DNA from: Atopobiaceae bacterium
GTDB lineage: Bacteria; Actinomycetota; Coriobacteriia; Coriobacteriales; Atopobiaceae
Direction of reading: 5' to 3'
DNA length: 64,000 nucleotides
Assembly: GCA_022483015.1 (NCBI GenBank)
Contig: JAKVOB010000001.1
Location: 1,450,902 to 1,514,901 of the forward strand
The position numbers and the translations under genes were made by a program. Positions 16,342 through 25,308 of this stretch are shown here, piece after piece. Positions within the stretch are counted from its first letter, which is position 1. Each line of letters begins with the position of its first letter. Under the pieces are notes generated by a model. The model worked only from the letters and a program-made list of their open reading frames with translations, made no database searches and had not been told where the DNA came from.

Positions 16342-17472
16342 GTGTTCATATCCACTGCCGACGACCTCTCAGCCTTCTGCGAGCGGGCCGCCACGTCAAA
16401 GGTCCTGGCCGTCGATACCGAGTTCCTCCGCGAGCGCACGTACTACCCTAAGCTGTGCCTGCTCCAGATGGCCGCGGGAGACGACATCGTCGCCGTCGAC
16501 CCCCTGACGCTCACCGACCTCGCGCCCGTCGCCGACCTGTTCCGTGACACCTCGATCACCAAGGTCATCCACGCCTGCTCGCAGGACCTCGAGGTCCTCT
16601 ACCAGACCATGGGCTGCGTGCCGCAGCCGGTCTTCGACACCCAGGTGGCCGCCGCGTTCCTGGGCTTCCGCACGCAGCTGGGCTACGGCCCGCTCGTGGA
16701 GGCCTACACCGGGGTCCACCTCGCCAAGGCCGAGTCGCTCACCGACTGGTCCAAGCGCCCGCTCGATGCCGAGCAGCTGAGCTATGCCGAGGACGACGTC
16801 CGCTACCTGCCACAGATCTACGACCGGATGATGTGCGACCTGGTCGAGAAGAACCGCCTCTCGTGGCTCCAACCCGAGCTGGCCAGCGTCTGCGACCCGT
16901 CACACTACGCCCATGACCCGCGTGAGGCCTACAAGCATGTCAAGCGCGTGACCTCCCTCACACGGCGTCAGCTCGCCGTCTGCCGTGAGGTCGCGGGCTG
17001 GCGAGAGGCACGCGCCCAGGACCGTGACATCCCGCGCAAGTGGGTCATGACTGACGAGGTGGTGCTCGAGCTCAGCAAGCGCGGTCCCAAGGACGCGGCC
17101 CGTCTCCACAAGATTCGTGGGACCGAGCAGGTCTCGGGGCGCGACGCGACCGCCATCGTGGATGCCGTCCGCACGGGGCTGTCGTGCCCCTCCGAGGAGT
17201 GCCCGCGCCTTCCCAAGCGGAGTCGTCCGGCACCCGAGCTCGAGAGCGTGGTCGACCTCATGTACGCCCTGGTGCGCGTGGTCTCCGAGAAGAGCGGCGT
17301 GGCCACCCCGCTCATCGCCACCAGGGACGACCTGGTCTCGTTCGCGCAGGACCGCTCCTCGGGTCGCCTGGCGGAAGGCTGGCGGCACGAGCTCGTGGGC
17401 TCGCAGCTCGAGCGCCTGCTCGACGGGCAGGTCGGCCTCACCGTGAAGGCGGGGCGCATCGAGGTCCTGTAG
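16342..17472 (+). CDS. rnd: Ribonuclease D
   Basis: This 3'-5' exoribonuclease is involved in tRNA and small RNA 3' maturation. Its DEDDy residues are visible: VDTEFLRERTYYPKLCLLQ, HACSQDLEVL and SYAEDDVRYLPQIY. A HRDC-type helical region fills the C-terminal half. GTG 16342 is chosen because AAAGGGG is 6-7 bases upstream; it gives 376 residues, the usual family size, whereas longer in-frame openings lack a ribosome site. It is transcribed divergently from the lipid kinase. Confidence 0.9.
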   Translation: MFISTADDLSAFCERAATSKVLAVDTEFLRERTYYPKLCLLQMAAGDDIVAVDPLTLTDLAPVADLFRDTSITKVIHACSQDLEVLYQTMGCVPQPVFDTQVAAAFLGFRTQLGYGPLVEAYTGVHLAKAESLTDWSKRPLDAEQLSYAEDDVRYLPQIYDRMMCDLVEKNRLSWLQPELASVCDPSHYAHDPREAYKHVKRVTSLTRRQLAVCREVAGWREARAQDRDIPRKWVMTDEVVLELSKRGPKDAARLHKIRGTEQVSGRDATAIVDAVRTGLSCPSEECPRLPKRSRPAPELESVVDLMYALVRVVSEKSGVATPLIATRDDLVSFAQDRSSGRLAEGWRHELVGSQLERLLDGQVGLTVKAGRIEVL

Positions 17473-17564
17473 CATCCGCACGGGCCGACGCCTGCCGCTC
17501 ACGGTTGGGTACAAGCTAGGACAAGCCGCGACCATCTGATTGCGCATGCTCGGGAAGGGGTTCC

Positions 17565-18260
17565 ATGTACTACGGCTACGGATACGGCATGAACTGGAGC
17601 TACATCGCCCTCGTTGTGGTGTCGCTCGTCCTCGGGCTCATCACGCAGGCCTACATCAAGCGCACCTATGCCACCTGGTCGAAGGTCCCCACCTCGACGG
17701 GCGAGACGGGCGCCACCGTGGCACGGCGCATGCTCGACACCGAGGGCGCCTCCGCCGTCGGCATCACCTCGGTCGCGGGGCACCTCACCGACTTCTATGA
17801 CCCACGTGACAACATGCTGCACCTCTCGCCTGAGAACCAGTCAGGCGGCTCGGTCGCGTCGGTGGCCGTGGCCTGCCATGAGGCTGGCCACGCCGTCCAG
17901 ACGGCGCGCGGGTTCGTTCCTGGCAAGATTCGCACTGCGCTCGTCCCGGTGGTCAACTTCACCTCGAACATCTGGATGGTCGTGTTCCTCATCGGCATCT
18001 TCATGAACATGGCCGGCTTCACCACGCTCGCCATCATCCTGTTCGCCTTCACGGTCATCTTCCAGCTGGTAACGCTCCCGGTCGAGATCGATGCCAGCCG
18101 CCGTGCCGTGGCCTTCGTCGGCAGCTCGGCGGGGCTCGACCCCACGGCCGAGCGCGGCGCCAAGAAGGTCCTTACGGCGGCCGCCCTCACCTATGTGGCA
18201 GCAGCCCTCGTCTCTGTGCTGCAGCTTCTCTATCTCATCGGTCAGTCGGACAGGCGCTAG
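17565..18260 (+). CDS. Membrane zinc metallopeptidase, YugP family
   Basis: This 231-residue membrane protein has an N-terminal helix (WSYIALVVVSLVLGLITQ), the zinc motif HEAGH near residue 105 and two or three further helices, ending LLYLIGQSDRR. This layout and length match the YugP/Zn_peptidase_2 family, whose substrates are unknown. ATG 17565 follows GGAAGGGG. It ends one base before xseA and so probably opens an operon that continues to about 20826. Confidence 0.85.
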   Translation: MYYGYGYGMNWSYIALVVVSLVLGLITQAYIKRTYATWSKVPTSTGETGATVARRMLDTEGASAVGITSVAGHLTDFYDPRDNMLHLSPENQSGGSVASVAVACHEAGHAVQTARGFVPGKIRTALVPVVNFTSNIWMVVFLIGIFMNMAGFTTLAIILFAFTVIFQLVTLPVEIDASRRAVAFVGSSAGLDPTAERGAKKVLTAAALTYVAAALVSVLQLLYLIGQSDRR

Positions 18261-18261
18261 C

Positions 18262-19650
18262 ATGGCCTGGTCCAAGCAGGACGAGCAGGGCGAGAGGGGC
18301 GCGCACGGCCCGCAGGCCCTCTCCGTCTCGGAGGCGGTCGCCACGGCCAAGGGGGCGGTGGCAGGGCTCGGCACCTTCGTCGTGATGGGCGAGGTCACCG
18401 GCTTCCGTGGTCCCAATGCACGCTCGGGCCACTGCTACTTCCAGGTGAAGGACGACTCCTCCTCCATGGACTGCATCGTCTGGAGGGGCGTCGCCGCGCA
18501 CATGGGCTTCGAGCTGCGTGACGGCCTCAAGATTCAGGTCACCGGCGCGTTCGACGTCTATGCCGGAAGCGGTCGCCTCTCGTTCGTCGCCAAGCACGTC
18601 GAGGTGGCAGGGGAGGGGCTCCTGCGGCAGCAGGTCGCCGAGCTCGCTCGACGCCTCGAGCGCGAGGGTCTCATGGATCAGGGCCGCAAGCGCGCCATCC
18701 CTCGGTTCTGCACCCGCGTGGGCGTGGTCACGTCCCTCTCGGGCAGCGTGATCGAGGACGTCAAGCGCACCCTGGCTCGCAGGAACCCCCTGGTCGAGCT
18801 CGAGGTCGCCGGCTGCTCGGTCCAAGGTCCGGGGGCTGCGGCCTCCGTCGAGCAGGCCTTGGCCGTCGCCGAGGCCACCGCTCCCGACTGCATCCTCCTC
18901 GTGCGCGGGGGCGGCTCGTTCGAGGACCTCATGACCTTCAACGACGAGGGCCTGGCCCGCGCCGTCGCCCGCTGCGCGGTGCCCGTGGTCTGTGGCATAG
19001 GACATGAGCCTGACGTCTCGATCTGCGACATGGTCTGCGACCGCCGCTGCTCCACCCCCACGGCTGCCGCCGAGTCCGTGGCACCTGCGCTCGACGAGGT
19101 CGAGGCCGCCATCGCCGACCGGTCGGGCCGCCTCGTCTCGGCCCTCCAGGGCCTCTGTCAGCGCGACGTGCTCAAGGTCGAGGCCTCCGCCGATGCGCTC
19201 ACGCGTGCCATGGACGCACGCCTCACCCGCGAGCGTGCGACCGTTGACGCCTTCGCGACGCACCGCTGCCTGTCAGACCCTGCCTTCGTCCTCGAGGGAC
19301 GCGAGAACGACCTTCTCGCCCTCGAGCAGCGCCTGCATGATGCCATTCCGCGCAGCATGGCTCGCAGGGCTGCCGAGGTCGACGCAGCGGGTCGGCGCCT
19401 CACGTCGCTCGGCTCGCGACTCCTCGACCCGTACGAGGCCACCCTCGCCAGGTCGGCGGCCACGCTCGAGGCGCTCTCGCCCCTGCGTGTGCTGGGGCGT
19501 GGCTATGCCATCGCGCGGGACGCCCGGGGGCACGTGCTCTCGCATGCCGACCCATCGCTCGTCGGCCAGGACGTGACCGTCATGCTTGGTGACGGCACCC
19601 TCACGGCCAACGTCACCGCGGCAGATGCCGGGGGCGACCCCTCGAAGTAA
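18262..19650 (+). CDS. xseA: Exodeoxyribonuclease VII large subunit
   Basis: The 462-residue XseA has an N-terminal OB-fold (residues about 20-120, containing VMGEVTGFRGPNARSGHCYF). The nuclease domain includes VVTSLSGSVIEDV, LVRGGGSFEDLMTFNDE and GIGHEPDVSICDMV-DRRCSTPTAAAE. A long helical C-terminal region follows. With XseB it degrades single-stranded DNA to acid-soluble oligonucleotides. The ATG at 18262 is one base after the previous stop; earlier in-frame Mets lie inside the protease gene. Confidence 0.93.
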   Translation: MAWSKQDEQGERGAHGPQALSVSEAVATAKGAVAGLGTFVVMGEVTGFRGPNARSGHCYFQVKDDSSSMDCIVWRGVAAHMGFELRDGLKIQVTGAFDVYAGSGRLSFVAKHVEVAGEGLLRQQVAELARRLEREGLMDQGRKRAIPRFCTRVGVVTSLSGSVIEDVKRTLARRNPLVELEVAGCSVQGPGAAASVEQALAVAEATAPDCILLVRGGGSFEDLMTFNDEGLARAVARCAVPVVCGIGHEPDVSICDMVCDRRCSTPTAAAESVAPALDEVEAAIADRSGRLVSALQGLCQRDVLKVEASADALTRAMDARLTRERATVDAFATHRCLSDPAFVLEGRENDLLALEQRLHDAIPRSMARRAAEVDAAGRRLTSLGSRLLDPYEATLARSAATLEALSPLRVLGRGYAIARDARGHVLSHADPSLVGQDVTVMLGDGTLTANVTAADAGGDPSK

Positions 19651-19728
19651 CCCATGGACGGCCCCACTGCCGCCCGCCATATCCGTCAGATACGTCGGGG
19701 CCGAGGCCCCAGGAGGAGAGGAAGCATC

Positions 19729-19992
19729 ATGGCCGACGAACCACGTCCGGTGAAGGACCTCACGTTCAAGGAGGCCTCGGTCGAGCTCGAGCAGATCGTG
19801 CGTGCCCTCGAGGCGGGGGACCTCGAGCTCGAGGAGTCGCTCACGCGCTACCAGCGCGGGGTCGAGCTGCTCGCGAGCCTCAAGGAGCGCCTGGCCGATG
19901 CCGACCAGAAGGTGAAGGTGCTTCTCGACCAGACCGGGACCACCGCCACGGACACCACCGCGGCCCCGGCGACGGCGTTCATCGACGACTAA
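19729..19992 (+). CDS. xseB: Exodeoxyribonuclease VII small subunit
   Basis: The 87-residue XseB has the conserved core LTFKEASVELEQIVRALEAG, then DLELEESLTRYQRGVELL. A Thr/Ala-rich tail extends it slightly. ATG 19729 follows AGGAGGAGAGG. It pairs with XseA, encoded 78 bases upstream. A dyad GGGGCC-GA-GGCCCC (19697-19710) lies just before its ribosome site and might tune expression of the small subunit. Confidence 0.93.
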   Translation: MADEPRPVKDLTFKEASVELEQIVRALEAGDLELEESLTRYQRGVELLASLKERLADADQKVKVLLDQTGTTATDTTAAPATAFIDD

Positions 19993-20030
19993 CGAGCATG
20001 CGCCGGCCCACCGGCCGGGGAGGGAGCACC

Positions 20031-20390
20031 ATGTCAGACTGCATCTTCTGCAAGATCGCCAACCACGAGATACCCTCGACCATCGTCTTCGAGGACGATG
20101 ACGTCGTGGCGTTCAAGGACCTGAACCCCCAGGCGCCGGTCCACGTGCTCGTGGTGCCCAAGCACCACTATGACAACATCATCGATGACGTCCCCGCCCC
20201 GGTGCTCGCCGCCATGGTCCATGCCGTGGGCGTCGTGGCGCACGACACCGGCATCGACCAGACCGGCTTCCGCGTGATCGCGAACACGGGGGATGCCGCC
20301 GGCCAGACGGTCCACCACCTCCACATGCACGTGCTGGGTGGCTGTGACCTCGGCGAGGGCCTCGTTCCTGTGCCGGCAGAGGAGGCCTAG
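20031..20390 (+). CDS. HIT-family nucleotide hydrolase
   Basis: The 119-residue protein starts CIFCKIANHEIPSTIVFEDD and ends with the histidine triad HHLHMHVLGG, typical of Hint/HinT purine nucleoside phosphoramidases. The two Cys of CIFC may bind zinc. ATG 20031 follows GGGGAGGG. It lies 38 bases after xseB and one base before the next gene, so the genes are probably co-transcribed. Confidence 0.92.
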   Translation: MSDCIFCKIANHEIPSTIVFEDDDVVAFKDLNPQAPVHVLVVPKHHYDNIIDDVPAPVLAAMVHAVGVVAHDTGIDQTGFRVIANTGDAAGQTVHHLHMHVLGGCDLGEGLVPVPAEEA

Positions 20391-20391
20391 C

Positions 20392-20826
20392 ATGGTCCCT
20401 GACACCGCCTCCGAGCGCGCCGCCGCGCTCCACAACGCCGGTTACAACTGCGCACAGGCCGTCGCCTGCTCCTTCGCCGATGACCTCGGCGTGGACGAGC
20501 GGACGATCTTCCGCGCCTGCGAGGGCCTGGGCCTGGGCATGGGCGGGACCGCCTGCACCTGCGGCGCCGTCTCCGGCGCCTGCGTGGCGGTGGGGCTCGC
20601 CACCTCCGACGGCGACCTCGACGACCCGCGGACCAAGCGTGACAGCTACGCGCTCTCCCGGCAGGTCACGGAGCGCTTCGGCCAGAGGAACGGCTCCACC
20701 ACCTGCTGCGAGCTCAAGGGCATGACAGGCGGACCCATGCTGCGGACCTGCGACGGCTGCGTGCGCGACGCGGCGGCTATCGCGGCGGAGCTGCTTGGCA
20801 GCGAGGTCCCTGGGCAGGACGCCTGA
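20392..20826 (+). CDS. C_GCAxxG_C_C family protein (Cys-motif, possibly redox)
   Basis: The 144-residue protein has the Cys pattern of the C_GCAxxG_C_C family: GYNCAQAV (about 19-26), GGTACTCGAVSGACVAVG, TTCCELKG, and TCDGCVRDAA near the end. Family members are small, common in anaerobes and of unknown function; the conserved Cys suggest metal or FeS binding. ATG 20392 directly follows the HIT gene stop. It ends the operon before ackA. Confidence 0.8.
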   Translation: MVPDTASERAAALHNAGYNCAQAVACSFADDLGVDERTIFRACEGLGLGMGGTACTCGAVSGACVAVGLATSDGDLDDPRTKRDSYALSRQVTERFGQRNGSTTCCELKGMTGGPMLRTCDGCVRDAAAIAAELLGSEVPGQDA

Positions 20827-20948
20827 CGCTCGCCGAAGAGTCGACGCGTCATGCGCGCACGGACGTATGATGATGCGGGCGTCGCGGCTCCCCGCGCGCC
20901 TATCACTGGTGAATCGCACCCATGAGGGGTGCCATCGAGAGGAGTCAC

Positions 20949-22118
20949 ATGAACGTACTGGTCATCAATGCTGGCAGCTCTTCGCTCAAGTACCAGCTGC
21001 TCGACGTGGACACACGCGAGGTCTTCGCCAAGGGCAACTGCGAGCGCATCGGACTCGACGGTGCCTTCGTGGGCCACGAGGAGCAGGGCGCCAAGAAGGT
21101 CAAGACCATGATGGCGCTGCCCAACCACAAGGTCGCCGCCAAGTACGTGCTCGACCTGCTCGACGGCCTCGGCCTCAAGATCGACGGCATCGGCCACCGC
21201 ATCGTGCAAGGCGGCTGGTACTTCCCCGACTCTGCCATCGTGACCGATGAGACGCTCGGCTGGGTCCGTGAGGTCGCCCCGCTGGCGCCGCTCCACAACT
21301 ACGCCGAGGCCGACGTCATCGACTACTGCCGCGAGCGTATGCCCCAGATCGGCAACATCGTGGTCTGCGACACCTCGTTCCACCTGCAGATCCCCGAGGA
21401 GGCCCATCGCTACGCCCTTCCGCGTGACGTCGTGGACAAGCTGCACATCCGCAAGTACGGCGCGCACGGCACCTCGCACCGCTACATCTGGCGCGAGACC
21501 GACGCCTTCACCAACCACCAGGTCCACAAGCTCGTGAGCTGCCACATCGGCTCCGGCGCGTCGCTGTCGGCCATCAAGGACGGTCACGACATGGATACCA
21601 CCATGGGCCTCACCCCGCTCGACGGCCTCGTCATGGGTACGCGCTGCGGCAGCATCGACCCGGCCACGGTGGTCTACCTCCAGCGCGAGGGCGGCTACTC
21701 GGCCGACGCCGTCGACGACATGATGAACAAGCAGTCCGGCCTCCTTGCCCTGTCAGGCCGTTCGAGCGACATGCGCGACGTCCAGGCCGGCGTCGACGAG
21801 GGCGACGAGAACTGCCAGGTCGCCTTCGACTGCTTCACCTACCGCGCCTCCCTGCTCGTGGCCGAGATGGCACAGGCCATGCAGGGCTTCGACACCATGG
21901 CCTTCTCGGCTGGCGTCGGCGAGAACGCCGCCTCTGTCCGTGCTGACATCTGCCGCCGCCTGGGCTGGCTCGGCGTCAAGATCGACGACGAGAAGAACGA
22001 GGTCCACTCGGGAGAGACGCGCGACATCTCCGCGGCCGACTCCAAGATCCGCGTCCTCATCGTCCCGACCGACGAGGAGTACATGATCGCCCTCGACGTC
22101 AAGCGCCTGCTCGGATAG
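20949..22118 (+). CDS. ackA: Acetate kinase
   Basis: The 389-residue enzyme converts acetyl phosphate and ADP to acetate and ATP, the ATP-yielding step of acetate fermentation. It shows VINAGSSSLKYQLLD, GHRIVQGG, CDTSFH, YGAHGTSHRYI, CHIGSGASLSAI, DTTMGLTPLDG, GTRCGSIDP and FSAGVGENA. ATG 20949 has GAGAGGAG upstream. A -10-like TATGAT lies at 20866-20871, and a small hairpin GCACCC/GGGGTGC lies near 20916-20932 in the leader. Its partner Pta is encoded separately at 36.6-37.6 kb. Confidence 0.95.
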   Translation: MNVLVINAGSSSLKYQLLDVDTREVFAKGNCERIGLDGAFVGHEEQGAKKVKTMMALPNHKVAAKYVLDLLDGLGLKIDGIGHRIVQGGWYFPDSAIVTDETLGWVREVAPLAPLHNYAEADVIDYCRERMPQIGNIVVCDTSFHLQIPEEAHRYALPRDVVDKLHIRKYGAHGTSHRYIWRETDAFTNHQVHKLVSCHIGSGASLSAIKDGHDMDTTMGLTPLDGLVMGTRCGSIDPATVVYLQREGGYSADAVDDMMNKQSGLLALSGRSSDMRDVQAGVDEGDENCQVAFDCFTYRASLLVAEMAQAMQGFDTMAFSAGVGENAASVRADICRRLGWLGVKIDDEKNEVHSGETRDISAADSKIRVLIVPTDEEYMIALDVKRLLG

Positions 22119-22119
22119 C

Positions 22120-22815
22120 ATGGCCGCTACCTCCTCAGGAGAAGCACCCTCGCGCCGGCATGTCGTCCCTCCCCGGGATGCCATGCCGGCCGAGCCTTGG
22201 CTCGCCTGGGCCCGAGAGCTCCAGGCCATAGCCCAGGCCGGCCTCTACTACACGAAGGACGTCTTCGACCGCGAGCGCTTCGAGCGCGTGCGCGAGCTTG
22301 CCTGCGAGTGCATGGGCGAGCTGTCTGCTGAGCCGATCGAGCAGGTCCGGGGCCTGTTCGCCAACGAGGACGGCTACCAGACGCCCAAGATGGACACGCG
22401 TGCCGCCATCCCCGACGAGGAGGGACGCCTCTGTCTCGTCCACGAGCGGGGAGGGGGGTGGTCGCTGCCCGGCGGTTGGGTCGACCAGGGGCAGACGGTC
22501 TTCTCCAACACCGTCAAGGAGGCACGCGAGGAGGCCGGCCTCCTGGTCGAGCCGGTGCGCCTCGTCGCCATCCAGGAGCACAACCTGCACAACCCTCACC
22601 CATGCGCCTGGGGGATCATGAAGCACTTCGTGCTCTGCCGAAACCTCGGCGGCGAGTTCGTCCCCAACGACGAGACGGTCGAGCGCGGGTTCTTCTCGGC
22701 TGACGAGCTACCCGAGCTCTTCGAGTCGAAGAACACGGCCGACCAACTCGCGCTCTGCTTCGACTGCCTCGAGGTCACGCGGGCCGGGGGAGCCTGGGAC
22801 CCGTCGGTCGACTGA
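22120..22815 (+). CDS. Nudix hydrolase
   Basis: The 231-residue protein has an N-terminal helical region (ELQAIAQAGLYYTKDVFDRERFERV) of the type that precedes some Nudix domains, then LVHERGGGWSLPGGWVDQG and the box helix TVKEAREEAGLL. Compared with the consensus box, the first Glu is Gln (DQGQT) and the Arg is Lys (VKEAREE). The metal-binding EE is kept. It probably cleaves a nucleoside diphosphate derivative; the substrate is unknown. ATG 22120 is one base after ackA. ATG 22183 is a possible later start, as neither has a strong ribosome site. Confidence 0.8.
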   Translation: MAATSSGEAPSRRHVVPPRDAMPAEPWLAWARELQAIAQAGLYYTKDVFDRERFERVRELACECMGELSAEPIEQVRGLFANEDGYQTPKMDTRAAIPDEEGRLCLVHERGGGWSLPGGWVDQGQTVFSNTVKEAREEAGLLVEPVRLVAIQEHNLHNPHPCAWGIMKHFVLCRNLGGEFVPNDETVERGFFSADELPELFESKNTADQLALCFDCLEVTRAGGAWDPSVD

Positions 22816-22866
22816 CGAGAGCAGGTCCGGCAGCCATGTGCACGCGTGGATGTGTGGGCAATCAGG

Positions 22867-22898
22867 CATGTATGGTCATATAAGAAAACATGTATGAT
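22867..22898 (+). promoter_or_regulatory. AT-rich direct repeat and promoter upstream of manA
   Basis: CATGTATG occurs at 22867-22874 and 22889-22896, 22 bases apart, in an A/T-rich stretch unlike its surroundings. TATGAT at 22893-22898 is a good -10 hexamer. No clear -35 is visible, so an activator bound to the repeats is possible. Confidence 0.45.
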
Positions 22899-22937
22899 AT
22901 TGGCAACGCAGGAGCATCTACCGAAAGGGGACTTGCC

Positions 22938-23867
22938 ATGTCCGACCTCATCTTCCTCACACCCGTCTTCCACGAGAAGATCTGGGGAGGTCGCAAGCTC
23001 GAGACCGTGTACGGCTATGACATCCCCGACGGGGCCATCGGCGAGTGCTGGGCCATCAGCGCGCACCCCCATGGTGACTGCGTCGTGGCGGAGGGGGAGT
23101 ATGCGGGCAAGCACCTCTCCGAGCTCTGGGAGGAGCACCGCGAGCTCTTCGGCAACCTCGAGGGTGACCGCTTCCCGCTGCTCATCAAGATCATCGATGC
23201 CGCCGGCGACCTCTCCATCCAGGTGCATCCCGACGACGAGTACGCCCGTGTGCACGAGAACGGCAGCCTGGGCAAGCGCGAGTGCTGGTACGTTCTCGAC
23301 GCCGACCCCGGTACCACGATCGTGATCGGCCAGAAGGCCCATGACAAGGCCGAGTTCGCAAAGATGGTGGCCGAGGGTCGCTGGTCCGACCTGCTGAACG
23401 AGGTCCCGTGCCATACCGGTGACTTCTTCCAGATCGATCCCGGCACGATCCATGCCATCAAGGGCGGCACCCTCATCCTCGAGAGCCAGCAGTCGAGCGA
23501 CGTCACCTACCGCGTCTATGACTATGACCGCGTGCAGGCGGACGGCACCAAGCGGCCGCTGCACGTGCGGCAGTCCGAGGACGTCGTGGACTACTCCATG
23601 GTGGCGCCTGAGTCCGGCAAGATCACCAATCCCGAGGTCGATGGCATCACCAACCTCGTCACCTGCAAGAACTACGCCGTCGACCGCGTGCGTGTGGACG
23701 GGTCCAAGACCTTGGCCGCGCCTGCGACCTTCCTGGACGTGAGCGTCATCGAGGGTTCCGGATCGGTGTGCGGGCACGAGGTGCACAAGGGTACCCACCT
23801 GGTGGTGCCTGCTGGCGTCGCGCCTGCGTTCGAGGGCACCATGACCCTCATCACGAGCAGGCCGTAG
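22938..23867 (+). CDS. manA: Mannose-6-phosphate isomerase, class I type
   Basis: The 309-residue enzyme interconverts mannose 6-phosphate and fructose 6-phosphate. Zinc ligands sit in LSIQVHPDDEYA, KRECWYVLDA and DPGTIHAI. WGGRKLETVYG and GECWAISAHPHG are family landmarks. The length is that of the short Gram-positive form. ATG 22938 follows AAAGGGG. It is monocistronic, with an AT-rich promoter upstream and a strong bidirectional terminator downstream. Confidence 0.92.
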   Translation: MSDLIFLTPVFHEKIWGGRKLETVYGYDIPDGAIGECWAISAHPHGDCVVAEGEYAGKHLSELWEEHRELFGNLEGDRFPLLIKIIDAAGDLSIQVHPDDEYARVHENGSLGKRECWYVLDADPGTTIVIGQKAHDKAEFAKMVAEGRWSDLLNEVPCHTGDFFQIDPGTIHAIKGGTLILESQQSSDVTYRVYDYDRVQADGTKRPLHVRQSEDVVDYSMVAPESGKITNPEVDGITNLVTCKNYAVDRVRVDGSKTLAAPATFLDVSVIEGSGSVCGHEVHKGTHLVVPAGVAPAFEGTMTLITSRP

Positions 23868-23906
23868 GGCTGGGTCGCAAGCGGCGGCATTTCGATACGT
23901 AAGGCA

Positions 23907-23944
23907 GGAAGCCGACGGGTCGCAGGTCTGACCCGTCGGCTTCC
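23907..23944. terminator. Bidirectional terminator between manA and the aldose epimerase gene
   Basis: GGAAGCCGACGGGTC (23907-23921) pairs perfectly with GACCCGTCGGCTTCC (23930-23944) around an 8-base loop, followed by TTGTGC. It lies between two convergent genes. Confidence 0.85.
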
Positions 23945-23975
23945 TTGTGCTGCGGTGCGCCTGAGGGCCGTCCGC

Positions 23976-24854
23976 CTAGAGCAGCGTGATCGCGAAGGCG
24001 CGCACGTCGGTGGCGCCGGGCTCGAGCATCGTGACGTCCTGCTTGTGCTCCATCACGTCGTCCTCGTCCGTGCGCGTGGCCGTGCCGCTCCAGGGCTCGA
24101 GGGCCACGAACGGCGCGTCGCCGGCGGCCGACCAGATGCCGATGTAGTCGAAGCCCGGGAACTCGATCCTGACGCCACGGTCGGACGTGGTGTCGCGCAG
24201 GGTGACGGTGCGCTCGGGCACGTCCTCGAGCACGATGGCGTCGTTGGCGAACAGCTCGTGGGTCACGGGCAGCACGTCCTTCTCGGTGAGGAGCGTGGTG
24301 GTGTGGTCGTAGTCGAGCAGGCCGCCATCGGCGATGACGGGGGTGGAGCAGCTCCAAGGCTCCTCGAAGGCCAGCTCGTAGTCATCGAAGGAGCCGTCGC
24401 TGCCGGGCATGGGCACGTTGAACGCCGGGTGCCCACCCACCGAGAAGGGCATGGTCTCGTCTCCGGTGTTGGTCACCGAGAAGCGCTGCTCGAGGCAGTC
24501 GTCCTCGATGACGGTGTAGGTCATCTCGAGGCGGAAGGGATAGGGGTAGGCGGCGAGCGTCTCGTCCGTGCTCTCGAAGCAGAAGGTGACGGAGTCGGGC
24601 GAGGAGGTCTTGACCGTGTGCTCGTTGATGCGTGCGAGGCCGTGGCGCGGCATGGTGCAGGTGCCAGCCGCGGATGCTGCGGTGTCTCCCCTGAGCGAGC
24701 CGACGATGGGGAACAGGACGGGCGCGTGCTTGCCCCATACGGCGGGGTCGGCCTGCCAGAGGTACTCATGTCCGTCGAGCGTGAGGCTCGAGAGCTGCGC
24801 GCCCATCGAGTCGATGCTCGCCGTCATCCGTCCGCGTGCGATGCGTGTCTGCAT
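23976..24854 (-). CDS. Aldose 1-epimerase family protein (LacX-like)
   Basis: The 292-residue protein has the galactose-mutarotase-like fold with ALSSLTLDG-type strands, LFPIVGSLRG, catalytic His in VGGHPAFNVP and catalytic Glu in FVALEPWSG. It probably interconverts alpha and beta anomers of a hexose or sugar phosphate. ATG 24854 is chosen because AAGGAAG precedes it; an upstream ATG at 24896 lacks a ribosome site. It converges with manA, and the two may serve related sugar metabolism. Confidence 0.85.
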   Translation of the reverse strand: MQTRIARGRMTASIDSMGAQLSSLTLDGHEYLWQADPAVWGKHAPVLFPIVGSLRGDTAASAAGTCTMPRHGLARINEHTVKTSSPDSVTFCFESTDETLAAYPYPFRLEMTYTVIEDDCLEQRFSVTNTGDETMPFSVGGHPAFNVPMPGSDGSFDDYELAFEEPWSCSTPVIADGGLLDYDHTTTLLTEKDVLPVTHELFANDAIVLEDVPERTVTLRDTTSDRGVRIEFPGFDYIGIWSAAGDAPFVALEPWSGTATRTDEDDVMEHKQDVTMLEPGATDVRAFAITLL

Positions 24855-25308
24855 GGTCTTCCTTTCGCTACGGGCGCGTTCCCCCTCGCAACCCACCTGT
24901 GGCGACCTCGGCCGCCAGGACGTCCGTCACGTCCTGTCCCTATCATGCCCCAAGTCGCACGGAACCGCGGCGCGGCTAGGCGAGTTTCCGGGGATGCGGG
25001 TGCGGACGATGGGCCATGCCCGCTGAGATGCCGACAGACGGCCTTCTGTGTCACCACGCCCTGCCTGTCGTGCCGCCCGGCTGGACGCAGTGGCCTCGCT
25101 CGTAGGCCAGGCGTGCTACCCCTGTGTCTCTCTACAGGTCCTTCACGAGCTGCCAGCGGAATTGCCGTCTCGGATATGTCCGCTACCGCTCACCAGAAGC
25201 ACGTCCGTTCCGCTTGCCCTGAGGGATACACTCTGCTCCGCATGCGAACTTGCCGGGCGCGTCAGCTCCTGGCAGGGTCGTGACGGCGTCGACGAGAGGG
25301 GAGCGCAC
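24855..25308. other. Divergent intergenic region without a gene
   Basis: The 454-base gap separates the starts of the epimerase (reverse) and the Gfo/Idh gene (forward) and should hold both promoters. I see a short hairpin TGGCCT/AGGCCA at 25091-25109. A -10-like TACACT near 25228 lies about 80 bases before the forward ATG. No convincing coding frame with a ribosome site is present. Confidence 0.4.

Noticed and set aside
23955-25283. A long forward frame over the aldose epimerase gene
   Set aside because: It is antisense to a gene with catalytic His and Glu motifs and runs into a promoter region; low-complexity translation.
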